From Streptomyces sp. G-G2 (GTDB lineage: Bacteria > Actinomycetota > Actinomycetes > Streptomycetales > Streptomycetaceae): a stretch of DNA of 60,650 bases. The stretch spans positions 1-60,650 of the forward strand of contig NZ_JASISO010000051.1 of the NCBI RefSeq assembly GCF_030063135.1, in the 5' to 3' direction. The notes beneath the pieces were generated by a model. It was not told the DNA's origin, searched no databases, and saw only the letters and a list, made by a program, of their open reading frames with translations. Position 1 is the first letter of the stretch. Each line of letters begins with the position of its first letter. The position numbers and the translations under genes are program-made. Shown here in pieces: positions 29,609-37,691 of this stretch.

Positions 29609-30925
29609 TCAGTGATTGCTTTCGGTCCGAACAACGAGCTGCGGCCCTGTCCTACGGCTGTAGCTGGAGGGGCGTTGGAACAGGGCGCCGCTGCTTCGGT
29701 CGGCTGCTTCGACGGTCCGAACGTGCGTGAAGCCTCGGTCGGTGTAGTACTTCTGCAGCCCCTCGTTGGAGCGCCAGGCGTCCAGGCGCAGCAGCTGTTT
29801 GCCCTGGCTCGTAGCGTGCTGGCCCGCCCAGTCGAGCATGGCCGAGCCGAGGTCCAGGCCCGACACATCGCGGCGTACGACCATGCGGTGCACGTAGAGC
29901 GCCGGCTCGGCAGCCTCATCGGGACTCCAGAAATCCGAGTCGGCGTGCTCATCGACCGTGATGGTGGCTACGGGCGTTCCGTCGACTTCGACGATCCAGC
30001 ACTCGCCGCCCGCGATGTTGGCCTCGATGCGGTCTTCGCGGGGCGGGTACTGCCACTGATCGATGCCTCGCTCACTGAGCCACGAGGCGGCGTGTTCCCA
30101 CAGGTCAACGACGGTGCGCAGATCGGTGGCAACGGCCTGGCGGATTATCGGTGCAGCATCAAACTGGGGGCGGCTGCGCTCGTAGGTGATGACGTGTCGG
30201 TCGCCGGGCAGCACATTGACCACGACGCGGACCGGCCTGCCGTCCTTGGTGAACCCGGTGCAGAGATGGACTGCTACGGGCGTGCCGGGACCGAGCTGCA
30301 GACGGTCGGCTTCCTCGGGAGTCGGCATCCGCACCTGGATTTCGTCCAGGGCGCGGACCTGCTCGTATCCGAGCTCCGACAGGACGACGTTCGCGCCGCG
30401 GGCGATGTCATCCGGATTCATGATCTCGCTGTTCTGGACCAGCGCGAGCGGGAAGTGGGAGTCGTTCGTGTTGTAGGGGACCCCGTCCACGAAGCGAACA
30501 CGGCGCCGGACGACAACCAGCTCGCCCTCCCCCAGATGGAGGCGCTCCCGCACTTGCCGAGACGGCGCTTCTACCTGCACTTCGATGTGCTGGCTGGCCT
30601 CGCGCCCTTCCTCGGACATCTGCGTGAGGAACTGGTCCATCTCGGGGGACAGGGGGCGCTTTCGGAATTCGCCTTGTGGCCGGTAGACCATCGGACGCCG
30701 ACTGCGAACGAAGTACCCCCGCGGGCGGTCGCTGATGATCAAACCTTCGTTGACCAGCAGTTTCAGACCCTGCACGGCGGTCGAACGGGTCGTGTCCCAC
30801 TCGGCTGCGATCTCGGCCTCAGTCGGCAGCCGGTCACCCGGAACCAGCGTCCCTTCGGTGATCTGGGCGCGGAGTTTGTCCGCGATGCGCTGGTAGAGGG
30901 CTCGGGCCCTGCCGCTGACTGCCAT
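29609..30925 (-). CDS. GntR-UTRA regulator fused to a GNAT acetyltransferase domain
   Basis: 438 aa from ATG at 30925. The GntR HTH is at about 8-75 (YQRIADKLRAQITEGTLVPGDRLPTEAEIAAEWDTTRSTAVQGLKLLVNEGLI), the UTRA effector domain at about 95-250, and a GNAT domain at about 265-415 (YVHRMVVRRDVSGLDLGSAMLDWAGQHA, then YYTDRGFTHVRT). GntR/HutC-type repressors of Streptomyces plasmids (KorSA/KorA/TraR class) control transfer genes. This one is divergent from the + strand transfer cluster, with TAGTCAATCTA repeats in the shared promoter region. The acetyltransferase tail is an extra catalytic or ligand-sensing domain. Confidence 0.9.
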   Translation of the reverse strand: MAVSGRARALYQRIADKLRAQITEGTLVPGDRLPTEAEIAAEWDTTRSTAVQGLKLLVNEGLIISDRPRGYFVRSRRPMVYRPQGEFRKRPLSPEMDQFLTQMSEEGREASQHIEVQVEAPSRQVRERLHLGEGELVVVRRRVRFVDGVPYNTNDSHFPLALVQNSEIMNPDDIARGANVVLSELGYEQVRALDEIQVRMPTPEEADRLQLGPGTPVAVHLCTGFTKDGRPVRVVVNVLPGDRHVITYERSRPQFDAAPIIRQAVATDLRTVVDLWEHAASWLSERGIDQWQYPPREDRIEANIAGGECWIVEVDGTPVATITVDEHADSDFWSPDEAAEPALYVHRMVVRRDVSGLDLGSAMLDWAGQHATSQGKQLLRLDAWRSNEGLQKYYTDRGFTHVRTVEAADRSSGALFQRPSSYSRRTGPQLVVRTESNH

Positions 30926-30948
30926 GGGAGATGTCTACATGCCCGGGA

Positions 30949-31035
30949 ATGACTAGTCAATCTAGCCGAAGGGGCTTGACCCCACGTCGCACAGCGTGCA
31001 TGCTTCATTGCGTCGGGCATTGAGTAGTCAATCTA
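30949..31035. promoter_or_regulatory. TAGTCAATCTA repeats between the GntR regulator and the transfer cluster
   Basis: GACTAGTCAATCTA (30951-30964) and GAGTAGTCAATCTA (31022-31035) are direct repeats 71 bases apart, and the first contains the palindrome TGACTAGTCA. The region is A+T-rich for this plasmid and lies in the divergent promoter, as expected for a GntR operator. Confidence 0.75.
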
Positions 31036-31286
31036 AGTCTACTAGCTAAAGAGCCCGTCGCTTGACCGCATCAGAGATCAACAGCAGGAAGTCACCGCCT
31101 CTTCGGGGGCGGGGCAGTGGGGTGAGCCGAGCTCCCCCGGCCAGGCCCCTGTACCGAATAGCTCGACCCGATCCACCCCGACGGCGCTGCTGCGCTGTCT
31201 GTCCGCCAGGACCAACCTGCCGAAAGGCTGGCCTGGCGCGGCAGAGAAGGCAGCCCCCGCACCCACACCCTCGTCAGGAGGATTCG

Positions 31287-32138
31287 ATGCCCCGCATTCG
31301 TCCCGGTCGTAACCGGTCCAAGAACACCAACCGCCGTGCGGCGCTGCTGCTCAGCAAGATGGCCCCGGAGGACTTCAACGTCCGTCCGGGCGAAGTGAAG
31401 TCGATCGCCTGCCCCGACTGCCGCACCTGGCGCCGGATCATGGGCGACAAGGTCCTCAAGATCCGCGAGCACTGCGTCTCCGACAAGGTCGCGGAAGGCG
31501 AGAAGCACGCCCTCTGCCCCGGTACCGACCAGGTCGTGGAAATCGACATCGACGTTCGGAAGTGGCAGGTCGAGCAGGACCGCCTGCTGCGGGACGCGAT
31601 GCCGCAGGACAATCGGCGCGCGGCGCAGCAGTTCTACAAGCCGCTTCCGGCCCCGGCCACCCCGGTCTCCCGGATGAACGCGGAGATTACGTTGGAGTCG
31701 GCCCGGCAGGCATACCTCACCCACCGCACCCGCAGTGTGGGCCTGGGACGGAGCGCTGCCGGACCGCAGGGCTGCATCCGGTGCATCGGCAAGGAGCACT
31801 GCACGGATGGCCGCGTCCTGGCCCGCCGGTACGTCCTCGCCCTCCAGGAGGAGCCCGCCCGCCGCGAGGCCCGCGAGCAGCTGGAGCGCCAGGAGCAGCG
31901 CGCCACGCGGAAGCAGACGGCGCCGGCCGTCCGCAAGGCGCAGTGGGCCAAGCGCGGCGGCGAGGCAGTCGAGAAGGCGAACAACTCCTGCGCGGAGCGG
32001 ATTTCGGGATCGCTCTCCGAGTTCCGCGGCCCCGGCCTTCCCAAGGAGCCGGAGCACCTGGAGCGGCACGACCGGCGGCAGGCGGAGCTGGGCGAGCACT
32101 ACGCCGCCCGGAAGGCCGCGGCCTCGTCGGCGGCCTGA
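31287..32138 (+). CDS. Zinc-binding-like plasmid protein, first gene of the transfer cluster
   Basis: 283 aa from ATG at 31287 with AGGAGG upstream. The protein is basic. Residues about 35-75 hold IACPDCRTWRRIMGDKVLKIREHC, and about 150-165 hold GCIRCIGKEHCTDGR, two Cys/His sets likely to bind zinc. The second half is a charged helix (EPARREAREQLERQEQRATRKQTAPAVRKAQWAKR). Proteins like it open transfer regions of Streptomyces plasmids but have no known role. Controlled, I infer, by the divergent GntR protein. Confidence 0.75.
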   Translation: MPRIRPGRNRSKNTNRRAALLLSKMAPEDFNVRPGEVKSIACPDCRTWRRIMGDKVLKIREHCVSDKVAEGEKHALCPGTDQVVEIDIDVRKWQVEQDRLLRDAMPQDNRRAAQQFYKPLPAPATPVSRMNAEITLESARQAYLTHRTRSVGLGRSAAGPQGCIRCIGKEHCTDGRVLARRYVLALQEEPARREAREQLERQEQRATRKQTAPAVRKAQWAKRGGEAVEKANNSCAERISGSLSEFRGPGLPKEPEHLERHDRRQAELGEHYAARKAAASSAA

Positions 32139-32159
32139 CCCGCACACCGAGACGAACGA

Positions 32160-32207
32160 CCACGGCCCCGGCTGCCCCGCTTCAGGAGGGGGCGGCCGGG
32201 GCCGTGG
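32160..32207 (+). terminator. GC-rich hairpin
   Basis: CCACGGCCCCGG and its complement form the outer part of a long stem around GCTTCAGGA, 22 bases after the stop at 32138. Confidence 0.7.
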
Positions 32208-32305
32208 CTGCTCGTACAGCAGTCGACTCCCCAACTGGGGAGTGATCGTGACAGCCCATGGGATTGCAGCCCTCGGACTGTCCAGGACCTGACTCGGAGG
32301 ACCTG

Positions 32306-32515
32306 ATGCCCAGCATGACACGCACCATCCCCGCCCCGTCGAACGGCCTCTACGACGACATGGAGGACGCCGACAACCAGGGCGGCCCGGAGCGCGACGA
32401 GACCGACGCCTTCCACCGCCTGGTCCGCCACCTGGTGGCCGACGGCGACTCCCGCGCCGCGAAGGCCGGCCGCCGCGCCCGCCGCACCCTCGCGCAGATG
32501 GGGGCGACCCGATGA
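32306..32515 (+). CDS. Small acidic/basic protein (69 aa)
   Basis: ATG at 32306, GGAGG five bases upstream. The N-terminal half is acidic (YDDMEDADNQGGPERDETDAF) and the C-terminal half basic and helical (HRLVRHLVADGDSRAAKAGRRARRTLAQ), suggesting a small nucleic-acid-binding or adaptor protein. Its stop overlaps the ATG of a 31-aa gene. Function unknown. Confidence 0.7.
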   Translation: MPSMTRTIPAPSNGLYDDMEDADNQGGPERDETDAFHRLVRHLVADGDSRAAKAGRRARRTLAQMGATR

Positions 32516-32607
32516 ACGCCGTCACCAGCCTGACCGACGCGGAGCGCGCTGAGCTCTCGCGCAAGAACGCTGAGCAGAACAAGCGGTCGGAGAACACCGG
32601 CCGCTGA
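32512..32607 (+). CDS. 31-aa microprotein
   Basis: ATG at 32512 overlaps the upstream stop (ATGA), and every codon but a few ends in G or C. The peptide runs MNAVTSLTDAERAELSRKNA and ends EQNKRSENTGR: hydrophilic, one predicted helix. Translational coupling is the main argument that it is real. Function unknown. Confidence 0.5.
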   Translation: MNAVTSLTDAERAELSRKNAEQNKRSENTGR

Positions 32608-32713
32608 CCGATCCCCCGGCATTGCCCGTCGTCCCCGCGCCCACACGGGCGGGGCCGGCGGAGAGCGTCGGGAGCTCACCCCCGCTCCGGCCGTCCGGCC
32701 GCCACCAACGCAA

Positions 32714-32743
32714 ACAGCCCCGGGGATGCACCCCCGGGGCTGT
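32714..32743 (+). terminator. ACAGCCCCGGGG hairpin
   Basis: Perfect 12-bp arms surround a six-base loop, 25 bases before the ATG of the WhiB-family gene. At this position it could be an attenuator as well as a terminator. Confidence 0.7.
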
Positions 32744-32768
32744 CGTACGGACCTTCTGGGAGGCCCTG

Positions 32769-33065
32769 ATGAACCGCTCCATCGTACGCACCCCCTACTA
32801 CGGCGCCGACACCACCGACGTCATCGAGCACCCCCGCGCGGCCTGCACCAACGAGGACCCCGAGCTCTTCTTCCCGATCGGCGACACCGGCCCGGCGCTC
32901 CTCCAGGAGGAGGAAGCCAAGCGTGTCTGCCGTCGCTGCCCGCTGATGGAGTCCTGCCTCCAGGGCGCGCTGGAGCGGAACGAGAACCACGGCGTGTTCG
33001 GCGGACTGTCCGAGAAGGAGCGCCGCTCCCTCAAGCGCCGCGCGGCCCGCAACCGTGCCGCCTGA
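32769..33065 (+). CDS. WhiB-family iron-sulfur regulator
   Basis: 98 aa from ATG at 32769. It has the four WhiB cysteines (one in RAACTNEDPELFFP, then CRRCPLMESC), the GVFGGL turn (HGVFGGLSEKERRSL) and a basic C-terminal tail (KRRAARNRAA) for DNA contact. WhiB-like proteins carry a [4Fe-4S] cluster and pair with a sigma factor to tune transcription. It probably regulates genes of the transfer cluster or host genes. Perfect hairpins precede it and follow nearby genes. Confidence 0.93.
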   Translation: MNRSIVRTPYYGADTTDVIEHPRAACTNEDPELFFPIGDTGPALLQEEEAKRVCRRCPLMESCLQGALERNENHGVFGGLSEKERRSLKRRAARNRAA

Positions 33066-33204
33066 CGGGAGCGGCGGGCAACTTCTGGCCCGCCCCGCAG
33101 TACCACCGCACAACGGCTGTCCGCACGGCGGGCGGCCGGCCCTTTCGCACGCCTCCAGCCCGGGACAATCCCGGGATTGCCTTCCTCCCCTGCAGGAGAG
33201 CCCC

Positions 33205-33465
33205 ATGGAACGCAGCCTCCAGCTCGACACCGCGACGACCCCCACCAGCGCCTCCCGGATGCCGGACTCGCTGTGCACGCACACGCCGAAGTGCCCGACG
33301 GCCGCCAGCTCGGACCGCGAGGCCGCGCAGGTCGTGGCCGCTCACCACGAGCAGGGATGGAGCCTGTTGTGCAACGCCCTGGTGCTCTTCGAGGACACCG
33401 GGGAGCTGCTGCCCGACGGCCAGATCATCGCCCCGCACCGGCCCCTCGCCACGGTCGCGGCCTGA
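33205..33465 (+). CDS. DUF5999-type small protein
   Basis: 86 aa from ATG at 33205, GGAG upstream. CTHTPKCPTAASSDREAAQVVAAHHEQGWSLLCNALVLFEDTGELLPDGQIIAPHRP is the characteristic block of the DUF5999 family, widespread in Streptomyces and often plasmid- or island-borne. Three Cys and one His could bind metal. No membrane segment. The family has no known biochemical role. Confidence 0.85.
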   Translation: MERSLQLDTATTPTSASRMPDSLCTHTPKCPTAASSDREAAQVVAAHHEQGWSLLCNALVLFEDTGELLPDGQIIAPHRPLATVAA

Positions 33466-33477
33466 CGGCTGCCCGAT

Positions 33478-33519
33478 CCGCCCGCACCGGCCGCCAACTA
33501 CGGCGGCCGGGTCGGGCGG
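33478..33519 (+). terminator. Hairpin in a repeated intergenic unit
   Basis: CCGCCCG...CCGGCCGCC pairs with GGCGGCCGG...CGGGCGG around AACTAC, with a small internal mismatch. The hairpin and its flank (GAGCCGGACAGTCCGGACCA) recur at 33758-33830. Confidence 0.7.
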
Positions 33520-33559
33520 TGACAGGGAGCCGGACAGTCCGGACCACGAAGGGATGGCC

Positions 33560-33736
33560 ATGCGCGGAGACCGCATCACGCTCACCACCGACATCGAGGC
33601 GCTCGGCACTCGCCACCAGGCCGGGGCCCAGGGAACCGTCGAAGAGGTCCACACCGGCGGCCACCTCACGGTCCGCATGGACGACGGCAGCACCAACTTC
33701 CCCACCCGCGACGGGGTGACCCCCGCCTCGCAGTGA
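33560..33736 (+). CDS. DUF4314-like small beta protein
   Basis: 58 aa from ATG at 33560, chosen because GAAGGG lies six bases upstream; an ATG at 33554 is also in frame. RGDRITLTTDIEALGTRHQAGAQGTVEEVHTGGHLTVRMDDGSTNFPTRDGV fits the short SH3-like beta-barrel pattern of DUF4314: an RGD(R/H)I start, a central GTV turn and WDDG/MDDG near the end. Function unknown. A truncated second copy of its 3' half lies at 34298-34358. Confidence 0.75.
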   Translation: MRGDRITLTTDIEALGTRHQAGAQGTVEEVHTGGHLTVRMDDGSTNFPTRDGVTPASQ

Positions 33737-33757
33737 CCCGACTGCCAGTTGCCTGAT

Positions 33758-33801
33758 CCGCCCGCACCGACCGCCAACTTCCTGGCGGCCGGTGCGGGCG
33801 G
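33758..33801 (+). terminator. Hairpin in a repeated intergenic unit (second copy)
   Basis: CCGCCCGCACCG pairs with CGGTGCGGGCGG around the CCAACTTCC loop region. It is a copy of the unit at 33478, including the following GAGCCGGACAGTCCGGACCA. Confidence 0.7.
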
Positions 33802-33853
33802 TGACGGGGAGCCGGACAGTCCGGACCACCCCCCTCTACGACGGGAGTTCGTG

Positions 33854-34240
33854 ATGGCCTTCGACATGATCAAGTTCGGTGGTGGCCGCTGGGTCAAGAC
33901 CCACCCGAACAACGTTCACACGCATGGCTCGCTCGAGCCCGTGCTGAGCATCCTCGACGTGCGGGGCTTCGAGCTGCACGACCTGTTCCTGATCGGATTC
34001 AACGACTCCTGCGGCTCGATCGTGCTGCCCAGCGAGTCCCGGGCTGAGAACGCCGCCGCCGCGCTGGAGCCCGCTTACGAGACCCGGGTGCACCTGATGG
34101 GCCGCCGGGACGGCGAGGACGTGTGGGCGACCGACTACACCCGCCGCGCGCTGGACGGCACCACCCTGTCGGCCTTCATCACCGACCTCACGCTCAAGGA
34201 CGGCCGCCAGGTCATCAAGGACGGCCGCTGGGTGCGCTGA
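33854..34240 (+). CDS. Uncharacterised 128-aa protein
   Basis: ATG at 33854, GGGAG upstream. Mixed alpha/beta: MIKFGGGRWVKTHPNNVHTHGSLEPVLSILDVRGFELHDLFLIGFNDSCGSIVLPSESRAENAAAALE, then TLSAFITDLTLKDGRQVIKDGRWVR. No signal peptide, membrane span or recognised motif. It lies between two copies of a duplicated intergenic/gene fragment, so it may have been inserted into or carried by that duplication. Confidence 0.65.
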   Translation: MAFDMIKFGGGRWVKTHPNNVHTHGSLEPVLSILDVRGFELHDLFLIGFNDSCGSIVLPSESRAENAAAALEPAYETRVHLMGRRDGEDVWATDYTRRALDGTTLSAFITDLTLKDGRQVIKDGRWVR

Positions 34241-34297
34241 TGCGCGCCGGCCTGCCGACTGCCTTCCCTGCCTCCACCGTCGAACCAGACGGCGTCG

Positions 34298-34358
34298 CAT
34301 GGACGACGGCCGCCACAACTTCCCCACCCGCGACGAGGTAACCACCGCTCAGCGGTGA
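34298..34358 (+). pseudogene. Truncated duplicate of the DUF4314-like gene 3' end
   Basis: ATGGACGACGGC and the following codons (MDDGRHNFPTRDEVTTAQR, stop) match the end of the 33560-33736 gene (MDDGSTNFPTRDGV), and the match continues into ACTGCCAGTTGCCTGATCCG. The front of the gene is missing. Confidence 0.7.
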
Positions 34359-34419
34359 CCACTGCCAGTTGCCTGATCCGACCGCCCCACCCCGGACCAC
34401 GAGAGTAAGAGGAGAGCAC

Positions 34420-34791
34420 ATGGCAGGGCAGCAGACGCAGACCACCCGACCGGCCGTCACCTACATCAAGGGCGACATCGTCCTGTTCCGCAACGTCGAG
34501 CGGTTCTGGCTCGGCCAGCCCGGCCACACCTTCGTCGGCCGGGTGGAGCGGTCCTGGACGCACGTCGACACCGGCAAGGTCCTCTACGACCTGACCGAAC
34601 TGGGCAGTCTCAGCTACCGCGCGGGCATCGACCCCGACTACATGCGGCCCCTCCCGGCGACCGACGCGATGCACGACATCGACACGGCCCCGCTGAAGGA
34701 GACGGACACCGGGGTGATGACCCCGGCCGCCGTCGCCTGGCTGCGCCAGCACCTCGTACCGGATGCTGCCGCGCTGCCCGGCCGGCGCTGA
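34420..34791 (+). CDS. Uncharacterised 123-aa protein
   Basis: ATG at 34420, GGAGAG upstream. The sequence VTYIKGDIVLFRNVERFWLGQPGHTFVGRVERSWTHVDTGKVLYDLTELGSLSYRAGIDPDYMRPLP reads as an SH3-like or KOW-like beta barrel, followed by a short helical tail. It may be functionally related to the DUF4314-like gene upstream (both small beta proteins). No family assigned. Confidence 0.65.
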   Translation: MAGQQTQTTRPAVTYIKGDIVLFRNVERFWLGQPGHTFVGRVERSWTHVDTGKVLYDLTELGSLSYRAGIDPDYMRPLPATDAMHDIDTAPLKETDTGVMTPAAVAWLRQHLVPDAAALPGRR

Positions 34792-34806
34792 CCAGCCCAG
34801 CACAAC

Positions 34807-34853
34807 GGCCCTCCGGGTCCCCGGCATTCAAGCTGCCGGGGCCCCGGAGGGCC
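34807..34853 (+). terminator. Long GC hairpin
   Basis: The 20-base arms GGCCCTCCGGGTCCCCGGCA and its near-complement (one mismatch) flank a seven-base loop, just after the stop at 34791 and before the SpdB-like gene. Confidence 0.8.
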
Positions 34854-34929
34854 TGGTCCACGACCCTACCCACCGCCGCAGATCCACGGTGCCCCTTCTC
34901 GGAGGCGCCCGGAAGAGAGAGGACATTCC

Positions 34930-37500
34930 GTGGCCACCAAGCCCGCCACCCGCCGCCGGCGCCCCGCGGCGAACCCGAAGCCCCGCAACGGGCGCGCCAA
35001 GGCACCGGCGACGCCGGCCTCCGTTCCCGCCCAGGCCGCCGCCCCCGAGGAGACGGTGCCGCTGGTCTTCCCGGAGGCCGACCCGGTCCTGGCCGACGCC
35101 GCCGACCGCGCCGCCGACCTCCGGGACCAGGCCGCCGACGACGTCGCGCGGATCCTCGCCGACGGCCAGGTGCTCGCCACCGAGCTGCTGGACGGCGCCC
35201 GCACCGAGGCGGCCTCGATCACCGAGGCCGCCAGCGCGGAGCAGTCCCGCATCCTGGCCGCCGCCGCGTCGGATGCCGACCGGGTCCGCACGGAGGCCGC
35301 CACCGCGGCGGCTGCCGACGCCGACCAGGTCCGCGCCGCCGCCGAAGCCACGGCGGAGCAGCTGCTCGCCGACGCGCGCCGCGACGCCGACACCGTCACG
35401 GCGACGGCGGCCAGTGAGGCCGACCAGGTCCTTGCCGGTGCCAACGCGGCTGCCGAGCAGCTGCTCGCCGACGCCCGCCGCCAGGCGCAGGAGGTCGCCG
35501 CCACGGCGGCCGCGCAGGCGGAGCAGGTCCGCACCGAGGCCGCACAGGCCGCGGCGCAGGCCCTCGCCGACGCGGAGACGGTGCGCACCGAGCTGCTGAC
35601 GGCTGCGGAGCGCACCGCGGTGGAGACTCGCACCCGCGCCACCACCGACGCCGACCAGCTCCTGGAGCAGGCTCGGGGCGAGGCTGAGCGGCTGCGGGAG
35701 AGCGCGGGCGTCCAGGCCGCGCAGGTGAAGGCCGGGGCGGAGAAGGCGGCAGCCGAGCTGCGTGAGGACGCTGCCCGGGAGCGGGAGGTGTCCCGTGCGG
35801 ATGCGGCGCGTACGCGGACGCTGGCCAAGGAGGACATCGGCCGGCTGCGGGCGACGGCGGCCGAGGACGCAGAGCGTCTGACCCGCACCGCCCGCGAGGA
35901 GGCCGACCGCATCCTGGCCGCCGCCCGCACCAAGCGGGACGCGGACCTCAAGGAAGCCGAGCAGGCCCTGGCACAGGCCCGGCTACGGGAAGCGGACGCG
36001 GACGTCACGCTGAAGGCCGCCGACGACATGGTGGCCGAAGCCGCCGCCCGGATGAAGCGCGCCACCGACCGCACGGAGCGGGCGCTGGAGCGCAAGCGCC
36101 TCAAGCTCGAGGCCAAGGGGGAGCGCCGGGACGCGAAGGAGGCCCGCAAGGCGAAGGTCCGGGAGCTGCGGGCCGCGGACCGCGCCGGGAAGCCGGCGGT
36201 GTCCGACCGCGTGAAGCAGTTCGTGAAGGTCAACGCGGAACGCCTGATGGTGATCGGTCCGATCACCGCCCCGATGGCCGTCGCGTGGACGGGACAGGCC
36301 GGGTTCGCTGAGGACATCCTCGGCTGGGTCGTCCCCTTCACGATCCTGTTCGCCGCCGCCTGGGAACTCAGCACGGCGTTCGTGGGCTGGATGTACCACC
36401 AGGCCCGCCAGGGCGGTGACGCCGGAACCCTCTACCGCGTCAGCACGTGGATCTTCGCCCTCGGGGCGGCGGTCATGAACTTCTGGCACGCGTCGGGGAT
36501 GCCGGAGGAGGGCAGCCGGGTCTGGGACGCGAAGGCGGGGATCTGGACGGAGCAGATCACCTACTGGCACTTCACCCCGAAGGCGGTGGCTTTCGCCGCG
36601 ATGAGCATCGTGGGGATGGTGCTGTGGGAGCTGTACGCCTCGCTGATCCACCGCCGCAAGCTCCGTGAGGACGGCAGGGTCGCCAAGGCCCGCCCGTCGA
36701 TCGGGGCGGTCCGCTGGTTCCGCTACCCGGTCCACTCCTTCACCGCCTGGTCGCTCGCGATCACGGACCCGCGCCTGACCACGCTGGACCGGGCCTGGAC
36801 CGCAGCGGGCGCGGAGCTCGCGGACCGCAAGGCGGCCCGGACCGGTCTGGCCCTGCACCGGGTCGTCGTTCCCCGCCTCGCGGTCCACGATCACGGACCG
36901 GCAGCCATCCCCACGGTCCTCACCCTGACCCGCATGGACCGGCCCGGACCGCTGGACAGCCTGGTTCCGGTCCGCCCGGTCCAGCACGGCGGGTATCCGG
37001 TCCGGTCCGGTCCGGGCGACCGGAACGCGGTCCACGGTCCGGTCCGGACCGCTTCAGCCACGGACCGGACCGGCGGACCGGCGCGCGCCCTGGAGGCCGG
37101 TCCGGCCGGACCGCAGGGCGCTGACCTGCTGACCGGGCCCGGTCCGGACCGTGGTCCTCGGACCGTGCCCGCCGCCCAGGGCCCGGCGGCCGGCCGGGGG
37201 GTGACGGTCTGGACCGCCGATGTCGCTCCCGGACCGCAGGAGCCGGACCGCACCGGACCGGCCGACCAGGAGGACCCGGAAGGTGTCTCCGGTCCGGACC
37301 GTGGCGAGGACGACGGTCCGGACCTCACGGTCATCACGCTCACGGACCAGGAGCGGACCGCGCTGGACCGGCTCCGGACCGATGGTGAGCCGCTGAACCG
37401 GGCCAACATCGCCAGGGCGGTCCGGACCGAGGGCGGCACCATCGCCACGGACCGCGCCGGACAGATCGCGGTCGCCCTCAAGCAGCACACGGTCCGCTGA
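34930..37500 (+). CDS. SpdB/DUF2637-like membrane protein with long coiled-coil N-terminus
   Basis: 856 aa from GTG at 34930 (GAGAGG upstream). Residues about 40-400 are an Ala-rich, Glu/Arg-alternating coiled coil (AEQLLADARRQAQEVAATAAAQAEQVRTEA repeats). Residues about 435-580 contain four hydrophobic spans (AERLMVIGPITAPMAVAWTG, ILGWVVPFTILFAAAWELSTAFVGW, STWIFALGAAVMNFWHAS, AVAFAAMSIVGMVLWELYASLI) matching the DUF2637/SpdB plan of plasmid-spread proteins. The last 210 residues are hydrophilic and encoded by DNA packed with GGACCG/CGGTCC. It probably spans mycelial cross-walls to help plasmid spread with the ATPase at 41331. Confidence 0.85.
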   Translation: MATKPATRRRRPAANPKPRNGRAKAPATPASVPAQAAAPEETVPLVFPEADPVLADAADRAADLRDQAADDVARILADGQVLATELLDGARTEAASITEAASAEQSRILAAAASDADRVRTEAATAAAADADQVRAAAEATAEQLLADARRDADTVTATAASEADQVLAGANAAAEQLLADARRQAQEVAATAAAQAEQVRTEAAQAAAQALADAETVRTELLTAAERTAVETRTRATTDADQLLEQARGEAERLRESAGVQAAQVKAGAEKAAAELREDAAREREVSRADAARTRTLAKEDIGRLRATAAEDAERLTRTAREEADRILAAARTKRDADLKEAEQALAQARLREADADVTLKAADDMVAEAAARMKRATDRTERALERKRLKLEAKGERRDAKEARKAKVRELRAADRAGKPAVSDRVKQFVKVNAERLMVIGPITAPMAVAWTGQAGFAEDILGWVVPFTILFAAAWELSTAFVGWMYHQARQGGDAGTLYRVSTWIFALGAAVMNFWHASGMPEEGSRVWDAKAGIWTEQITYWHFTPKAVAFAAMSIVGMVLWELYASLIHRRKLREDGRVAKARPSIGAVRWFRYPVHSFTAWSLAITDPRLTTLDRAWTAAGAELADRKAARTGLALHRVVVPRLAVHDHGPAAIPTVLTLTRMDRPGPLDSLVPVRPVQHGGYPVRSGPGDRNAVHGPVRTASATDRTGGPARALEAGPAGPQGADLLTGPGPDRGPRTVPAAQGPAAGRGVTVWTADVAPGPQEPDRTGPADQEDPEGVSGPDRGEDDGPDLTVITLTDQERTALDRLRTDGEPLNRANIARAVRTEGGTIATDRAGQIAVALKQHTVR

Positions 37501-37508
37501 CCGGACCG
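36889..37508. repeat. Dense GGACCG/CGGTCC array in the 3' part of the SpdB-like gene
   Basis: By hand count about 37 copies of GGACCG or its complement lie in 620 bases, many fused as CGGTCCGGACCG; at this base composition about one would be expected. The array begins abruptly after the membrane-domain codons and stops just past the stop codon. It may be a protein-binding locus such as a clt-type transfer site. Confidence 0.7.
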
Positions 37509-37590
37509 CCCGCACGAGGCCCTGACACACAGCGCTACCAGTGGACCCGCCGGAAGGCCGGCGCGCCCGCATCGTCCGGCACACACCAGT

Positions 37591-37624
37591 GAGGGCCAGC
37601 CCGCAGGAAATCGGGCTGGCCCTC
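37591..37624 (+). terminator. GAGGGCCAGCCC hairpin
   Basis: Perfect 12-bp arms (37591-37602 and 37613-37624) flank a ten-base loop, 90 bases after the SpdB-like stop. Confidence 0.75.
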
Positions 37625-37691
37625 GCTGCGACTGCCGGAAGACAGTCGACAGCCCCCGAGCACAGCAGATCCGACCCCCACGGAGGACCCC

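Noticed and set aside
33066..33204. Small gene between the WhiB and DUF5999-type genes
   Set aside because: Only short frames without ribosome sites; contains a weak CCGGGACAATCCCGG palindrome.
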